Source of the DNA: Clostridia bacterium
Lineage (GTDB): Bacteria; Bacillota; Clostridia; Christensenellales; CAG-1252
Direction of reading: 5' to 3'
DNA length: 34,662 nt
Assembly (NCBI GenBank): GCA_017463565.1
Contig: JAFTOZ010000062.1
Location: forward strand, 1 to 34,662
Shown here: positions 7,834 through 16,570 of the stretch, piece after piece
Position numbering within the stretch: the first letter of the stretch is position 1
Layout: every line of letters starts with the position of its first letter
Position numbers and translations under genes: made by a program
The notes under the pieces: model-generated
Databases searched by the model: none
Told to the model about the DNA's origin: nothing
The model's input: only the letters and a program-made list of their open reading frames with translations

Positions 7834-9685
7834 ACCAATAGCCCTCCATCTCGGTGATTTGTGCGATTGTTGCAGGGGCGGTGCCGTGGATATTGCCGCC
7901 CGGAGATAGGGTGTTGCTCGACTGCACCAGAGCAACTGCGTAGGTACAGACCTCGCTGGGCACGTAGTACAGACCCGAATAGGCGACGAATGCCAAGCCG
8001 TTGCTACGCGCACGATCCAGGGTCATCCACCCCACCAGACCGCCTGCGTAGGGATAGTTGCCCACCACGGTGGCGTTTCCCGTGAAGAAGCAACGGAGCA
8101 CGTTGCCTGCATCTCCGCCGCTGATACCCCCTACGAAACTGTAGAGGTTAAAGGGGTCTCCCTCTTGGAAAGTGCGCCCCGTAGCACGGAGATGGGCAGA
8201 AACGATACAATCTTGCACCTGACCCGTATAGGTGACCTGCACGCCGTCTACCAACTCGCCGTGTTGGTCGTTGATACCGCAAATACCCCCTACGTAGATA
8301 GAGGTGATTTGTCCCTCGGCAAAGAGGTCACCGCCCACGTAAACGTGGGAGACGGTGCCGTAGTTGGCGCCTGCTACACCGCCCAACAAAATTTGTGCGC
8401 TGGTGGCGAGGGGGTTGGGTATATGGTTATGTTGAATGCCCACGTTGCCCGTTACGGTGCAGTTTTCAATATTGCCGTAGTTGGTACCGCAAATACCGCC
8501 CAAGCGAGGACTCCACGTAGCCTCCTCGGTGAGTTGGGTACAATCTCCGCTGACCGTACAGTTGCGAATGATACCGCCGCGGCGGTTTTCTCCTACCAAT
8601 GCGCCACCGTCTACCGTTTCCAACAGTAGGTTGTCCGACAGGGTACAACCCTCGATCAGTCCGTCGTTATCGGCGCATAGCCAACCTGCGTGTCCGTTGA
8701 TGGCGCTCGTGCCCGATACGGTAAGGTTGCCCGACAGGGTACAGCCTACGATACTGCCCTTGTTTTCTACGCACAAAATGCCGGTTGCGGTGTGCGACTC
8801 GGATAGGGTAAGGGATAGATTGTCCACCACGATTTTCACGTTTTCCAACCTACCCGTGAGGGTGTGGCAAAGAAGTGCGCCCACCGTGCCCGGTTGGTTG
8901 GACACAAGTCGCAGAGTCAGGTTGGATAGAGTACCGCCAAAGGTCGTCCACATAGATTCCTCCCCCACGAGGGTGAGGGTATGACCGTTGCCGTCTAACC
9001 GTCCTTGCGGATTTGCCACAGGGGGTGCGGATAGGGTGATGTCCTCCGCCAGTACCAAAGGCTTGTCACTTTGCCACCAAGCGGCAAGGTCTGCCTCGCT
9101 CCGTACGGTAAAGACGCGTTGCAGATGCCCTTTCCGGATACTCGTAGCCAAGCCAACGCCCGTGCCGACGGTTGCCGCCGCCAGTAGCGTGAGCACGCAA
9201 ACGAGCACAACCAGGCGATCCCAACCCTTGGAGATGGGTTTTGGGGGAAGTCGCAACATGCCGTTTTCAAAGGTTGGCACTTTGCCAAAGCGCAGACGGT
9301 AGGCGTCTACTACCTGCCGCTTTTGCCCCTCGGTCAGATCGTAGCGAGGATAAAGGCGCAATAAGTCGCGCCGTCTGCCCAATACCGCCAGCATTGCCAG
9401 GGGGTGCACCGTTTCGGTGTTGCCCACCCATAGCCGCAGGGCCTTGCCTGCAGAGCGAGCAAATTGGGTATAGAGAGAAAGAGGCTCCTCGACTACCTCT
9501 CCCGACAGGGGCATATCGGTGCCGTAGGCACGCAAAATGCGGCGCGCGCCGTATAGAATGCACACGCTTGGCAGGGGAAACCGCCCCCAGCACACCCCCT
9601 TCTTTTTGTTGTATAAGGTGGAGAAAGTGCCGAGATCGTCCTTTTGGACGGCGGTTAGCAGTCGGGTTGCGTCTTGGGGAGTCAT
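7823..9685 (-). CDS. Membrane-anchored beta-repeat (GLUG-like) protein
   Basis: A 620-residue protein with three visible parts. Residues 1-150 are soluble, helical and presumably cytoplasmic (TPQDATRLLTAVQKDDLGTF at the start has an ankyrin-like look). One transmembrane helix lies at about 156-178. The remaining ~440 residues are an external domain of repeats such as GGICGTNYGNIENCTVTGN, GGVAGANYGTVSHVYVGGD and GGISGGDAGNVLRCFFTGN. These match the GLUG-type motif and right-handed beta-helix folds found in surface proteins, preceded by LDGNGHTLTL, also typical of such helices. There is no N-terminal signal peptide, so the orientation would be type II. ATG 9685 follows the previous stop by 2 bases. 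Partner function with the upstream helicase is unknown. Confidence 0.75.
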   Translation of the reverse strand: MTPQDATRLLTAVQKDDLGTFSTLYNKKKGVCWGRFPLPSVCILYGARRILRAYGTDMPLSGEVVEEPLSLYTQFARSAGKALRLWVGNTETVHPLAMLAVLGRRRDLLRLYPRYDLTEGQKRQVVDAYRLRFGKVPTFENGMLRLPPKPISKGWDRLVVLVCVLTLLAAATVGTGVGLATSIRKGHLQRVFTVRSEADLAAWWQSDKPLVLAEDITLSAPPVANPQGRLDGNGHTLTLVGEESMWTTFGGTLSNLTLRLVSNQPGTVGALLCHTLTGRLENVKIVVDNLSLTLSESHTATGILCVENKGSIVGCTLSGNLTVSGTSAINGHAGWLCADNDGLIEGCTLSDNLLLETVDGGALVGENRRGGIIRNCTVSGDCTQLTEEATWSPRLGGICGTNYGNIENCTVTGNVGIQHNHIPNPLATSAQILLGGVAGANYGTVSHVYVGGDLFAEGQITSIYVGGICGINDQHGELVDGVQVTYTGQVQDCIVSAHLRATGRTFQEGDPFNLYSFVGGISGGDAGNVLRCFFTGNATVVGNYPYAGGLVGWMTLDRARSNGLAFVAYSGLYYVPSEVCTYAVALVQSSNTLSPGGNIHGTAPATIAQITEMEGYWYGK

Positions 9686-9687
9686 GG

Positions 9688-10404
9688 TTACTTTTTGATT
9701 TTGACACCGCGGCTTTCTGCCCAGTGGTCCAGCACGTCAAACAGATATGCCTCGTTGACGTCCGCACGCTCTACCAACCCCTTCAACAGGGTGTTGTTGG
9801 TGAGGAATTGGGCGCTAAGGCTCTCCACCGAAGCACGCTCGGCAGTTACCTCTTGCAGGAGCGCATCGCTTTGGGAGCGAATGGCGTCCAGCCTGCTGTT
9901 GTTGTCTGCCAACACACCTGCCACGTCTTTATTGATAAAGTCGCTGACTCGTTGCACCGAATTGTTGTAGTTGTCCAACGAGCGTTGCAGGTCGCGCAGG
10001 TTGTACGAGGCGCGTTTTTCCGCCATCAGCGTATCCAACTTTTTCAGTTGCTCGTCTGCCTTTTGCTCCAACTCGCCCATACCGCTGAGTTTGCGCTCAA
10101 TCTCGTCGATCCGTTGGGTGAGGGAGGCGGCGCTTTGGATATAGGTGGTGCCAAAGGTCAAAAAGCGGTCCATTTGTGCCGACAGGTCCGCGCTGTGGGC
10201 GGCTTGGTCTGCCAACTGGTCGGCAATCCCCTTGAGCTGGGTGCGCACGTCGTCCGAGAATGCAGACTTCAGGGTGTCGATATCCGTGCGCAACTCTTGG
10301 TATGTGCCCACAAACGAGTGCAGGCTGTCCAGTACGGGCGCCAACATATCGCGGTAGCCCAAAAACGCTTCGATCAGTTGTCCAATGTCCTTAGATTGTT
10401 CCAT
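9688..10404 (-). CDS. Coiled-coil protein of the helicase cassette
   Basis: A protein of 238 residues, almost wholly helical with heptad character, for example MDRFLTFGTTYIQSAASLTQ and LRDLQRSLDNYNNSVQRVSD. There is no membrane segment or catalytic motif. Start ATG 10404 has AAGGAG 7 bases upstream and lies inside the end of the helicase gene (14-base overlap); an in-frame ATG further up (10428) is inside the ribosome-binding region and less likely. I do not recognise the family. It may be a structural or regulatory link between the cytoplasmic helicase and the membrane protein encoded next; this is inferred from order alone. Confidence 0.7.
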   Translation of the reverse strand: MEQSKDIGQLIEAFLGYRDMLAPVLDSLHSFVGTYQELRTDIDTLKSAFSDDVRTQLKGIADQLADQAAHSADLSAQMDRFLTFGTTYIQSAASLTQRIDEIERKLSGMGELEQKADEQLKKLDTLMAEKRASYNLRDLQRSLDNYNNSVQRVSDFINKDVAGVLADNNSRLDAIRSQSDALLQEVTAERASVESLSAQFLTNNTLLKGLVERADVNEAYLFDVLDHWAESRGVKIKK

Positions 10405-12778
10405 CTTGTTTCTCCTTTTTGTAGGCAAGCATGCCCTCTTGCACCTGTTGGTGCAGCGCAGTAAGTCTTGTCAGATCTTCTTCAACCATACCCACCAATA
10501 GGTGGACGGCTTGGGGGTTATCCAGTAGCTCGGGCAGGTAGCGGAGCATGGTGGGCGATAGCCGTTCAGCGCCCTCTGCCGCGTCCATTAACGCCGCCAA
10601 CTCCTTTTCGCCACTTGCAATAAAACTTTGTTTGGCATCTGCCAATGCGCCCAACTGCCAAAATGCAAGTCCTGCCGCGTGGTAGTCGGCGGTGCGCATT
10701 TGTTCCTCGTAGACGTCTATGCGAGCTAAGTGGTACGTGCTATCTTCCAGCCTGCGTGCGGCGTGGCGTGCGTTATCGTACTGCCCCAATCGCAGGAATT
10801 GGTCGATACGTGCCACCTGCTCGTCGGGATCCAGTTTGACTCCTGCCACCCGCGCCAGGGTGTCGAGCGCTTGTTCCTCGCTTTGTCGCTCCAGCGTCGA
10901 GAGCAAAGGCAGGAATAGTTTTGGGGGTGTTTTCTCTACCACGAACAAGTGTTGTCTTGCACGCGACAGGCCTACGTAGAACAGATTGAAATAGTAGCGG
11001 TACACCGAGTTTTCGTCCGCCGTTTTGCGGTTTACGTAGCGGCGCTCCAGGGTCTGCCACCTCTCCAGGTAGGTATCGAGCAGGCGGTACAGCACCACGG
11101 TATCTCGCTCCAAGCCCTTGACCTCGCTGACGGTCAACACCTCGTGCTTAGGCAGGGCCTTTTGCAGCCTGTCTTTGGTGTGCAGATCCGCTACCACCAC
11201 CGTCACGTCCTCCGTTTCTCCTTTGGCAAGGGCGTCTGTCCAGCGTTTGTCCTCCACCCATACCGCCGCGGTATTTCCCTCTTCGCCCACCGCTTCGCTA
11301 CCCAACACGAAAGAGTGGGTGCCAAACCATTGGGCGTTCAGGCCCCGTGCCACCTCGATGATTTCCTCGATACGGCGCCCCGAGCGGTAGTTGCGCTTGA
11401 GCTCGGCAACACGTGTATTGGCATCGTCATAGAGCAGTTGTTTGAGGTAGGCAAAGCGAAAATAGGAGGGGTTGATCATCTGCAGGGCATCGCCCACACA
11501 GAACATTTTGCTACTCATTTTGGCAAGCATTGCCAGGGTGACTTGGGTAAAGTCCTGCACCTCGTCTACCACCGTCAGGCTATAGTGGGGCAAGTTGCCC
11601 TCTACCAATAGCGTACGACTCATTTGGTTGTTGTCGGTCAGACCGTTATCCACCAAATGGCGGTGGTAGTCGATAGCAATGCCGTAGATAGTATCGCAGG
11701 AGGCGCTACCAAAGGATGCGCCACGCAGAGCCATATAGTCGGACTTAGAGAGCAACCTCTGGGGAGAGGTGGGGTCGCACCAACCGCGAATCAAACCGTA
11801 GATTTCCTTGTAGATGACTTCCATTCCCAGAGAGCGCACCTTTTCGATCCGCCCGGCGAGGTGGTAGTTTTTCAATCCGCCCACGTAGGAGCGCAGGAAA
11901 TAGCCCTCGTCCGCCACTTGTGGCCGCACCCCCTTGATCTCTCGGTAGAGATCCTCTATCAGGCGGTAGTCCACTTTGGTGTCGAGATAGTCGACGATAC
12001 TCTCCAATCTGTCCACCACGTCCCGGTGGGTTTCAGCATCGAGATAGAGTCCCAACCGCTGGCAAACACCCATAGACTCGCTACCCAACACACGCACACG
12101 TCCCTCACGGTAGGCGTCGATCAACAGTTGTACGTCCTGGCGCCAACCGTGCAGTTTTTGTTGGGTATCGACCAGTAGCCCACGTGAATAGGTGGTGTAG
12201 AGGGTGCGCCCGTGGTAGCCACGGCAGGCAGTATAGATGATTTTGTCAATACACATGTTGGTTTTGCCGCTACCGGCAACACCCTGTACCAATACGTTTT
12301 TGTCCTCGATCACCAATGCAGATTGAGTGGGGTCGAGTCGGGGGAAATACAGCCCGTTCGTACCTGTGAGTCGGTAGAGGGCAGTAAAGTCACGGTCGGC
12401 ATAGGAGGGTGTATCCAATCTCCACCGCACGCGCAAGGTATCCTTGCCCTCCAGGTAGCGCACAAAGCGGTCGTCCACGCGCAGTAGGGCAGCATCGGGG
12501 GAGTCGTAGCCACAGAAAATCAACTCGGTATGCTCTGCCGTGGGGCGCACGCATACCCAAAATACGTGACGGCTATCCTCGGGAGAAAGGCGCAGATACA
12601 CCTCGCCCTCGGGCAACTTGTCCACCAAGCCAAAAAGCCCCATTGCCAGCAGGTCCAATAGGGTATCGGTGTGGCGCATGCGAGCAGTTTGCTTGCTGAG
12701 TCGCTCGGTTTTGAACACACAGCAATGCGCCGAGAGCCAAAGCTCCTTGGTTTGTAGGGTAAAAATGCCTTCCTTCAT
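10391..12778 (-). CDS. UvrD/Rep-like superfamily 1 helicase
   Basis: A 795-residue ATPase. Walker A is GVAGSGKT (about 166-173), Walker B is VVDEVQDF (about 410), followed by MFCVGDALQMI (motif III), LKRNYRSG (motif IV) and FYVGLSRARQHLFVV (motif VI), the full SF1A set. The ~160 residues before Walker A and ~170 after motif VI are not assigned; the C-terminal part is helical and resembles degenerate TPR-type hairpins. The distance between Walker A and B (about 240 residues) is occupied by an unrecognised insertion. No nuclease motif was seen. Start ATG 12778 overlaps the upstream stop as ATGA, a classic coupled junction. Likely acts on DNA or RNA in the cytoplasm; role unknown. A defence role is possible but unproven. 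Confidence 0.85.
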   Translation of the reverse strand: MKEGIFTLQTKELWLSAHCCVFKTERLSKQTARMRHTDTLLDLLAMGLFGLVDKLPEGEVYLRLSPEDSRHVFWVCVRPTAEHTELIFCGYDSPDAALLRVDDRFVRYLEGKDTLRVRWRLDTPSYADRDFTALYRLTGTNGLYFPRLDPTQSALVIEDKNVLVQGVAGSGKTNMCIDKIIYTACRGYHGRTLYTTYSRGLLVDTQQKLHGWRQDVQLLIDAYREGRVRVLGSESMGVCQRLGLYLDAETHRDVVDRLESIVDYLDTKVDYRLIEDLYREIKGVRPQVADEGYFLRSYVGGLKNYHLAGRIEKVRSLGMEVIYKEIYGLIRGWCDPTSPQRLLSKSDYMALRGASFGSASCDTIYGIAIDYHRHLVDNGLTDNNQMSRTLLVEGNLPHYSLTVVDEVQDFTQVTLAMLAKMSSKMFCVGDALQMINPSYFRFAYLKQLLYDDANTRVAELKRNYRSGRRIEEIIEVARGLNAQWFGTHSFVLGSEAVGEEGNTAAVWVEDKRWTDALAKGETEDVTVVVADLHTKDRLQKALPKHEVLTVSEVKGLERDTVVLYRLLDTYLERWQTLERRYVNRKTADENSVYRYYFNLFYVGLSRARQHLFVVEKTPPKLFLPLLSTLERQSEEQALDTLARVAGVKLDPDEQVARIDQFLRLGQYDNARHAARRLEDSTYHLARIDVYEEQMRTADYHAAGLAFWQLGALADAKQSFIASGEKELAALMDAAEGAERLSPTMLRYLPELLDNPQAVHLLVGMVEEDLTRLTALHQQVQEGMLAYKKEKQDGTI

Positions 12779-13746
12779 ACCGTTTGATGTTGCAATAGAG
12801 TCCAACCGTCTACCAGGGCGTCCATTTCTCCCTTTTCCCATTGGCGAAGGGAGTACACACCGCTAAGGCGCACGTCACGCACCTCGGCATTTGCCTCGTC
12901 GTAGTAGCGCACGGTGGTTTGTGCCTGGGTACGCACGGATATAGCGGTTTGCCTTTCGGCATTGTGTTTGGTTTGCTCCCACGCCTCTCGCAGGCGTTGC
13001 TCCAACACCGCCAAAGCGCGCAGTTTGTTGGCTCGCTGTGAGCGCTCGTCCTGGCAGGTAACCACGGTGCCGGTGGGCAGGTGGGTAACGCGTACTGCCG
13101 TTTCTACCTTGTTGACGTTTTGACCGCCCTTGCCGCTGGAGCAGAAAATGTCGATACGCACGTCTCGGTAGTCCAACGCAAAGGCAGCGCTTTCCTCTTT
13201 GGGTACCAGTTGCACACAGACTGCGCCCGAGGTGCTCCACTTGTGGGTGCCCACCTCGCCGGATAGCCGTCCGTGCCCTGCGTTTGCTTGCAACAGGGCG
13301 CCACGTGCGGTAGGGGATAGGGTAGCTTGCACCCCCACTCGTGCCAGATAGCGGCGGTATGCCTCACCCATACGCAGAGCCAAGGCGGTGTCTTGGGCAG
13401 AAAGGGTCATTTCCAGCGCGCGGTCGTCCTTTCGCAAAAGCAGGAGCGCACGTGCCCTTTGCTTCGCGGCGGATAGAGCGTGGGTTGCCACCTCCGTCTC
13501 CTGCCGCACCAACCGTTGCCACTCCTCGTCCCCCTCTTGTGGGGGCAGGGTCTCTACGGCGTGCAGAGCCGATTTTAACTGTTCGTAGGCACGGCACCAC
13601 TCCGCCAGCTGACCTTGCTCTGCCAACAAGCGCGCACACAAAAGCTTGTCGATATTCACCTCGGGTGCCGACAAAAGCCGATTGATTTCGCTATTTCGCT
13701 CGTAGGCTGGGCAGAGATATGCCAGCAATAGGGTGGATTCTTGCAA
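12775..13746 (-). CDS. Divergent peptide release factor-like protein (GGQ domain)
   Basis: A 323-residue protein whose C-terminal half is a class I release factor catalytic domain: SSGKGGQNVNKVETAV (GGQ at about 207-209), then THLPTGTVV and CQDERSQRANK. The GGQ loop triggers hydrolysis of peptidyl-tRNA. The region that should hold the stop-codon-reading PxT (RF1) or SPF (RF2) tripeptide is shortened and replaced by GEVGTHKWSTSGAVCVQ, so codon reading like RF1/RF2 is doubtful. The N-terminal ~150 residues are helical. It differs from PrfH, which is much shorter. Start: TTG 13746 with AGGAG 7 bases upstream; the frame stays open upstream but runs through the preceding terminator. First gene of the cassette; a ribosome-rescue role is plausible. 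Confidence 0.8.
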   Translation of the reverse strand: MQESTLLLAYLCPAYERNSEINRLLSAPEVNIDKLLCARLLAEQGQLAEWCRAYEQLKSALHAVETLPPQEGDEEWQRLVRQETEVATHALSAAKQRARALLLLRKDDRALEMTLSAQDTALALRMGEAYRRYLARVGVQATLSPTARGALLQANAGHGRLSGEVGTHKWSTSGAVCVQLVPKEESAAFALDYRDVRIDIFCSSGKGGQNVNKVETAVRVTHLPTGTVVTCQDERSQRANKLRALAVLEQRLREAWEQTKHNAERQTAISVRTQAQTTVRYYDEANAEVRDVRLSGVYSLRQWEKGEMDALVDGWTLLQHQTV

Positions 13747-13796
13747 AATTCTACTCCTAAAATAGTATTCTACGGTTAGTGTACCACAGATTACCG

Positions 13797-13834
13797 TAAA
13801 AAACAAGTGGCATACCCGATTGGTATGCCACTTG
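13797..13834 (-). terminator. Terminator of the serine dehydratase operon
   Basis: Thirteen-pair stem CAAGTGGCATACC / GGTATGCCACTTG with a 5-base loop, followed on the minus strand by a T run. It lies between sdaA and the release factor-like gene. Confidence 0.9.
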
Positions 13835-13871
13835 ATGAGAATTATCCGCATTTTCGGTGGGATATTCGTTT

Positions 13872-15068
13872 TTAGTGGGGAGAGTGAATGATGATATTGG
13901 CAAGTCCACCCTCTGCGGTTTCGCGATATTTGTGCGAGAGGTCCTTGCCCGTTTCGTACATAGTGCGCACCACCGCGTCAAAGCCAATCTTGGAGGCAAA
14001 GGACAGGAAGGTAGCCAAGCTCATTGCGTTGATAGCACGGATAGCGGCAACTGCGTTGCGCTCGATACAGGGAATTTGCACGATACCCATCAGGGGGTCG
14101 CAGGTAAGACCCAAATGGTGCTCCATCGCAATCTCTGCCGCGCCCTCGATCTGTTCCAAAGACAGCGAGTGCAATTCGCTGACCGCGGCCGCCGCCATAC
14201 TGCAAGCCGAGCCGATCTCCGCTTGGCAACCGCACTCTGCGCCCGAGATACTGGCGTTGGTTTTGATGACGTTGCCCACCACACCTGCGGCGGCAATCGC
14301 GTCGATGATTTGCTCGTCGGTATAGCCGTAGGTGGTTTGCATATAGTACAGCACAGCAGGCAACACGCCGCAAGCACCGCAAGTAGGCGCCGTCACCACC
14401 GTACCGCCGGCGGCATTTTCCTCCGCAACGGCATAGGCGTAGGAACACACCAGACGGTTAAAGCGGATTTCCGATTGCTCGTGAGGGGAGAGGTGGGTAT
14501 ATAGCACGCGTGCTTTGCGCGCCACGTGCAGACCGCCCGGCAATTCCCCGTCTGCCACCAAGCCACGGCAAACCGCCTCTTTCATACGGAGCCAAACCTC
14601 TTCCAAGTAGGGGAAGATGCGTGGCTCGTAGTGGCGCACGTAGTCGGGCAGGCGCACACCGCGGCGAATGCAAAACTCCTTGATCTGGGTAAAACTGCGC
14701 TCGGGATAGATTTCAGGAGGGGTAATGGTTGGCTCTCCCTGGATAGAAAAGGCACCGCCACCAATACTCTCTACCCAAAAGTCCCGTTGGGCGTCACCGT
14801 CGCTCACCTCTACGTGGAAGGTGTTGGGATGCTCGGTGGGGGTGTCGAAGTCAAACGCCACCTCGACCCGCCCCGGCCACAGTCGCTCGATCACGGTGTC
14901 GGTGCCGTGGCCTTTACCTGTCTTGGCAAGGGATCCGTAGAGGGTGACTTTGTAGTGTGCCTCGGGGCCAAAGCGTGCCGAGATTTCCTGGCTAGCCGCA
15001 AGAGGAGCCATGGTGTGCGAGCTGGAAGGACCAGCACCGATTCGATAGAGTTGCGATAGAGATTGCAC
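13872..15068 (-). CDS. sdaA: L-serine dehydratase, iron-sulfur, single chain
   Basis: A 398-residue enzyme deaminating L-serine to pyruvate and ammonia in the cytosol. The N-terminal half is the beta-type domain with GAGPSSSHT (residues 11-19). The C-terminal half is the alpha-type domain with the cysteines that hold the [4Fe-4S] cluster: APTCGACG (227-234), ECGCQAEIGSAC (278-289) and LTCDPLMG (321-328). In many Firmicutes these are two subunits (SdaAB and SdaAA); here they are one chain. It lacks the first few residues usual before the GPSSSHT motif, so it is slightly short. Start: GTG 15068 with AAGGAG 8 bases upstream, 3 bases after the preceding stop. Third gene of an operon with two small unassigned genes. 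Confidence 0.92.
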   Translation of the reverse strand: MQSLSQLYRIGAGPSSSHTMAPLAASQEISARFGPEAHYKVTLYGSLAKTGKGHGTDTVIERLWPGRVEVAFDFDTPTEHPNTFHVEVSDGDAQRDFWVESIGGGAFSIQGEPTITPPEIYPERSFTQIKEFCIRRGVRLPDYVRHYEPRIFPYLEEVWLRMKEAVCRGLVADGELPGGLHVARKARVLYTHLSPHEQSEIRFNRLVCSYAYAVAEENAAGGTVVTAPTCGACGVLPAVLYYMQTTYGYTDEQIIDAIAAAGVVGNVIKTNASISGAECGCQAEIGSACSMAAAAVSELHSLSLEQIEGAAEIAMEHHLGLTCDPLMGIVQIPCIERNAVAAIRAINAMSLATFLSFASKIGFDAVVRTMYETGKDLSHKYRETAEGGLANIIIHSPH

Positions 15069-15071
15069 GAG

Positions 15072-15512
15072 TTATTCTCCTTTTTCGCCGGGTTGCGGCG
15101 CGGACTGACCCATGAGGAAGAGCAGGGTTTGGTAGACCTCCTCCTCCGCAAGGATACACTCAATTTCTTGTAGCATTTGGGTGGGGTCGCCCATACTTTC
15201 GTGGCATAGCGCCACCCCATATTCCCCTCGCTCAACGGTGAGCGGACGGCAGATTTCAGCTAGGGACTCTAGAGCCGATTCCACCCCCACGTCCTCCAAA
15301 AGCGGTGGGATAAACAGGCGAAACCGCGTGAGGTTTCTACTGACAGCAAGCGCCAAATCCACCTCGGACAAAATGCCGTAGTTTGCTACGATATCGTAGA
15401 AATGCAGACCGCGCCTACGGCTGTGCGTCCAACCCACACGGTGGAACGCCCCCGCAAAGCCCTGCTTCCGCAGATAGCGACGGGTCACGCGATTGGCAGA
15501 CGACTCTTTCAC
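15072..15512 (-). CDS. Unassigned protein in the serine dehydratase operon
   Basis: About 146 residues from GTG 15512, which follows the upstream stop almost directly (TAACGTG). A TTG at 15533 is an alternative, also without a ribosome binding site. No recognised family. The N-terminus is strongly basic (NRVTRRYLRKQGFAGAFHRV, then HSRRRG) and the rest is mixed helix with acidic patches; it has no membrane segment and no cysteine cluster. Position just before sdaA and after a membrane gene suggests a role linked to that operon, but nothing in the sequence says which. Confidence 0.6.
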   Translation of the reverse strand: MKESSANRVTRRYLRKQGFAGAFHRVGWTHSRRRGLHFYDIVANYGILSEVDLALAVSRNLTRFRLFIPPLLEDVGVESALESLAEICRPLTVERGEYGVALCHESMGDPTQMLQEIECILAEEEVYQTLLFLMGQSAPQPGEKGE

Positions 15513-15513
15513 G

Positions 15514-15861
15514 TTAGAAGGAAATAAAGCCAAAGGCTTCTGCCATCATTTTGGCTACGGTCACCAGGTGAGCACCGCCAAATGCCAGGGCATAGACGGC
15601 CACGCCGACCATCAACAGGCCAAAAACACAGGTGCACACACCGCCAAGTGCCACGAGGGTGCGAGAACCCTTGCTACGGCCTGCGCCGATCCACCAAATG
15701 CCGACCACGAGCATAAGAATGAGGGAAATGAGCCAAAACCCCATCGTTTGAATGGGATCGGAAAGAATGTGAAGATGGTTATCGTAGACGTTGACAAAGA
15801 GTAGGTTGAGCACAGCCAGCAGTAGCCATACGATCCAAAGACTCCGTACTAATTTTGCCAT
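15514..15861 (-). CDS. Small membrane protein, first gene of the serine dehydratase operon
   Basis: A 115-residue protein with three hydrophobic helices (about 8-25, 40-60 and 72-95). Start ATG 15861 has GGAGGT 4 bases upstream. It is preceded by a consensus promoter and followed, with a 1-base gap at most, by the unassigned gene and then sdaA. Family unknown to me. Confidence 0.7.
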   Translation of the reverse strand: MAKLVRSLWIVWLLLAVLNLLFVNVYDNHLHILSDPIQTMGFWLISLILMLVVGIWWIGAGRSKGSRTLVALGGVCTCVFGLLMVGVAVYALAFGGAHLVTVAKMMAEAFGFISF

Positions 15862-15888
15862 AGCGACCTCCGCTTAGTAGATATTTTC

Positions 15889-15917
15889 ATTATACGAGCA
15901 GCAAAAGCCTTTGTCAA
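15889..15917 (-). promoter_or_regulatory. Consensus sigma-A promoter for the serine dehydratase operon
   Basis: Minus strand: TTGACA (15912-15917), 17-base spacer, TATAAT (15889-15894). The -35 box overlaps the stop codon of queT. Confidence 0.9.
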
Positions 15918-16561
15918 TCACCAATATTTTGCTCTCCGCGAGCCTCGCGGTGCTCCTCTTGGCCATCGCAAGAGGGCGCCACTTCCGTTTGTGCCTCGCA
16001 GATAGGCTCCACCGCTTTTTGTGCGCGCGGCAATTTGCTCACCGGCAAAAAGGCACCCACACCCTTGCGGCAAAGACGGTCGCAAAGAAGAACCAACGGC
16101 ACACCCACCGCATAGACAAAGACGGCCTGGGAGAGGGCAATAGAGCCCACGTTGGGCCAATAGAGCACTTCTGCGCCCAACAGGTGCCACAAAAGGGGCA
16201 GACCAAATGCGTTCAAAAGCACGGGGGGGAGTCCACCAATCACCACACCGAGCGCACGTGGCTTGATACGGTGGCAGAGTCGGGTGAGCAAGGCAGCCAC
16301 CAGGGTGATTGCGCCCCCAATCGTCACGTCCCACGCCCCGGTAGGAGAGCCAACGTTGCCCAACATACACCCAATCCACAAAGCAGGCACCGCCTCGGGA
16401 TACAAAAGGGGCAAAAGGGTCAGCCCCTCGGAGGGGCGGATTTGAAATGCGCCGTACGCAAGGGGCATAAAAGCGTAGGTGAGCGCCACGTACATAGCGC
16501 AAAAGACGGCACCGCGTGCCACCAATAGAGTAGACTGTCGTTTTAGTTTGGATTCTTTCAA
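15914..16561 (-). CDS. queT: QueT family queuosine-precursor transporter
   Basis: A 215-residue membrane protein, the substrate-binding (S) component of an ECF-type importer for a queuosine precursor such as preQ1. Characteristic segments: AMYVALTYAFMPLAYGAFQI, RPSEGLTLLPLLYPEA and GSPTGAWDVTIGG. About five or six helices, then a hydrophilic C-terminal tail of roughly 40 residues that is not typical of the family. Start: TTG 16561, with GAGGTGA upstream. That ribosome binding site abuts the preQ1 riboswitch, which supports both the start and the function. It would use the general ECF energising module encoded elsewhere. Confidence 0.92.
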   Translation of the reverse strand: MKESKLKRQSTLLVARGAVFCAMYVALTYAFMPLAYGAFQIRPSEGLTLLPLLYPEAVPALWIGCMLGNVGSPTGAWDVTIGGAITLVAALLTRLCHRIKPRALGVVIGGLPPVLLNAFGLPLLWHLLGAEVLYWPNVGSIALSQAVFVYAVGVPLVLLCDRLCRKGVGAFLPVSKLPRAQKAVEPICEAQTEVAPSCDGQEEHREARGEQNIGD

Positions 16562-16570
16562 AAAAAGTCA

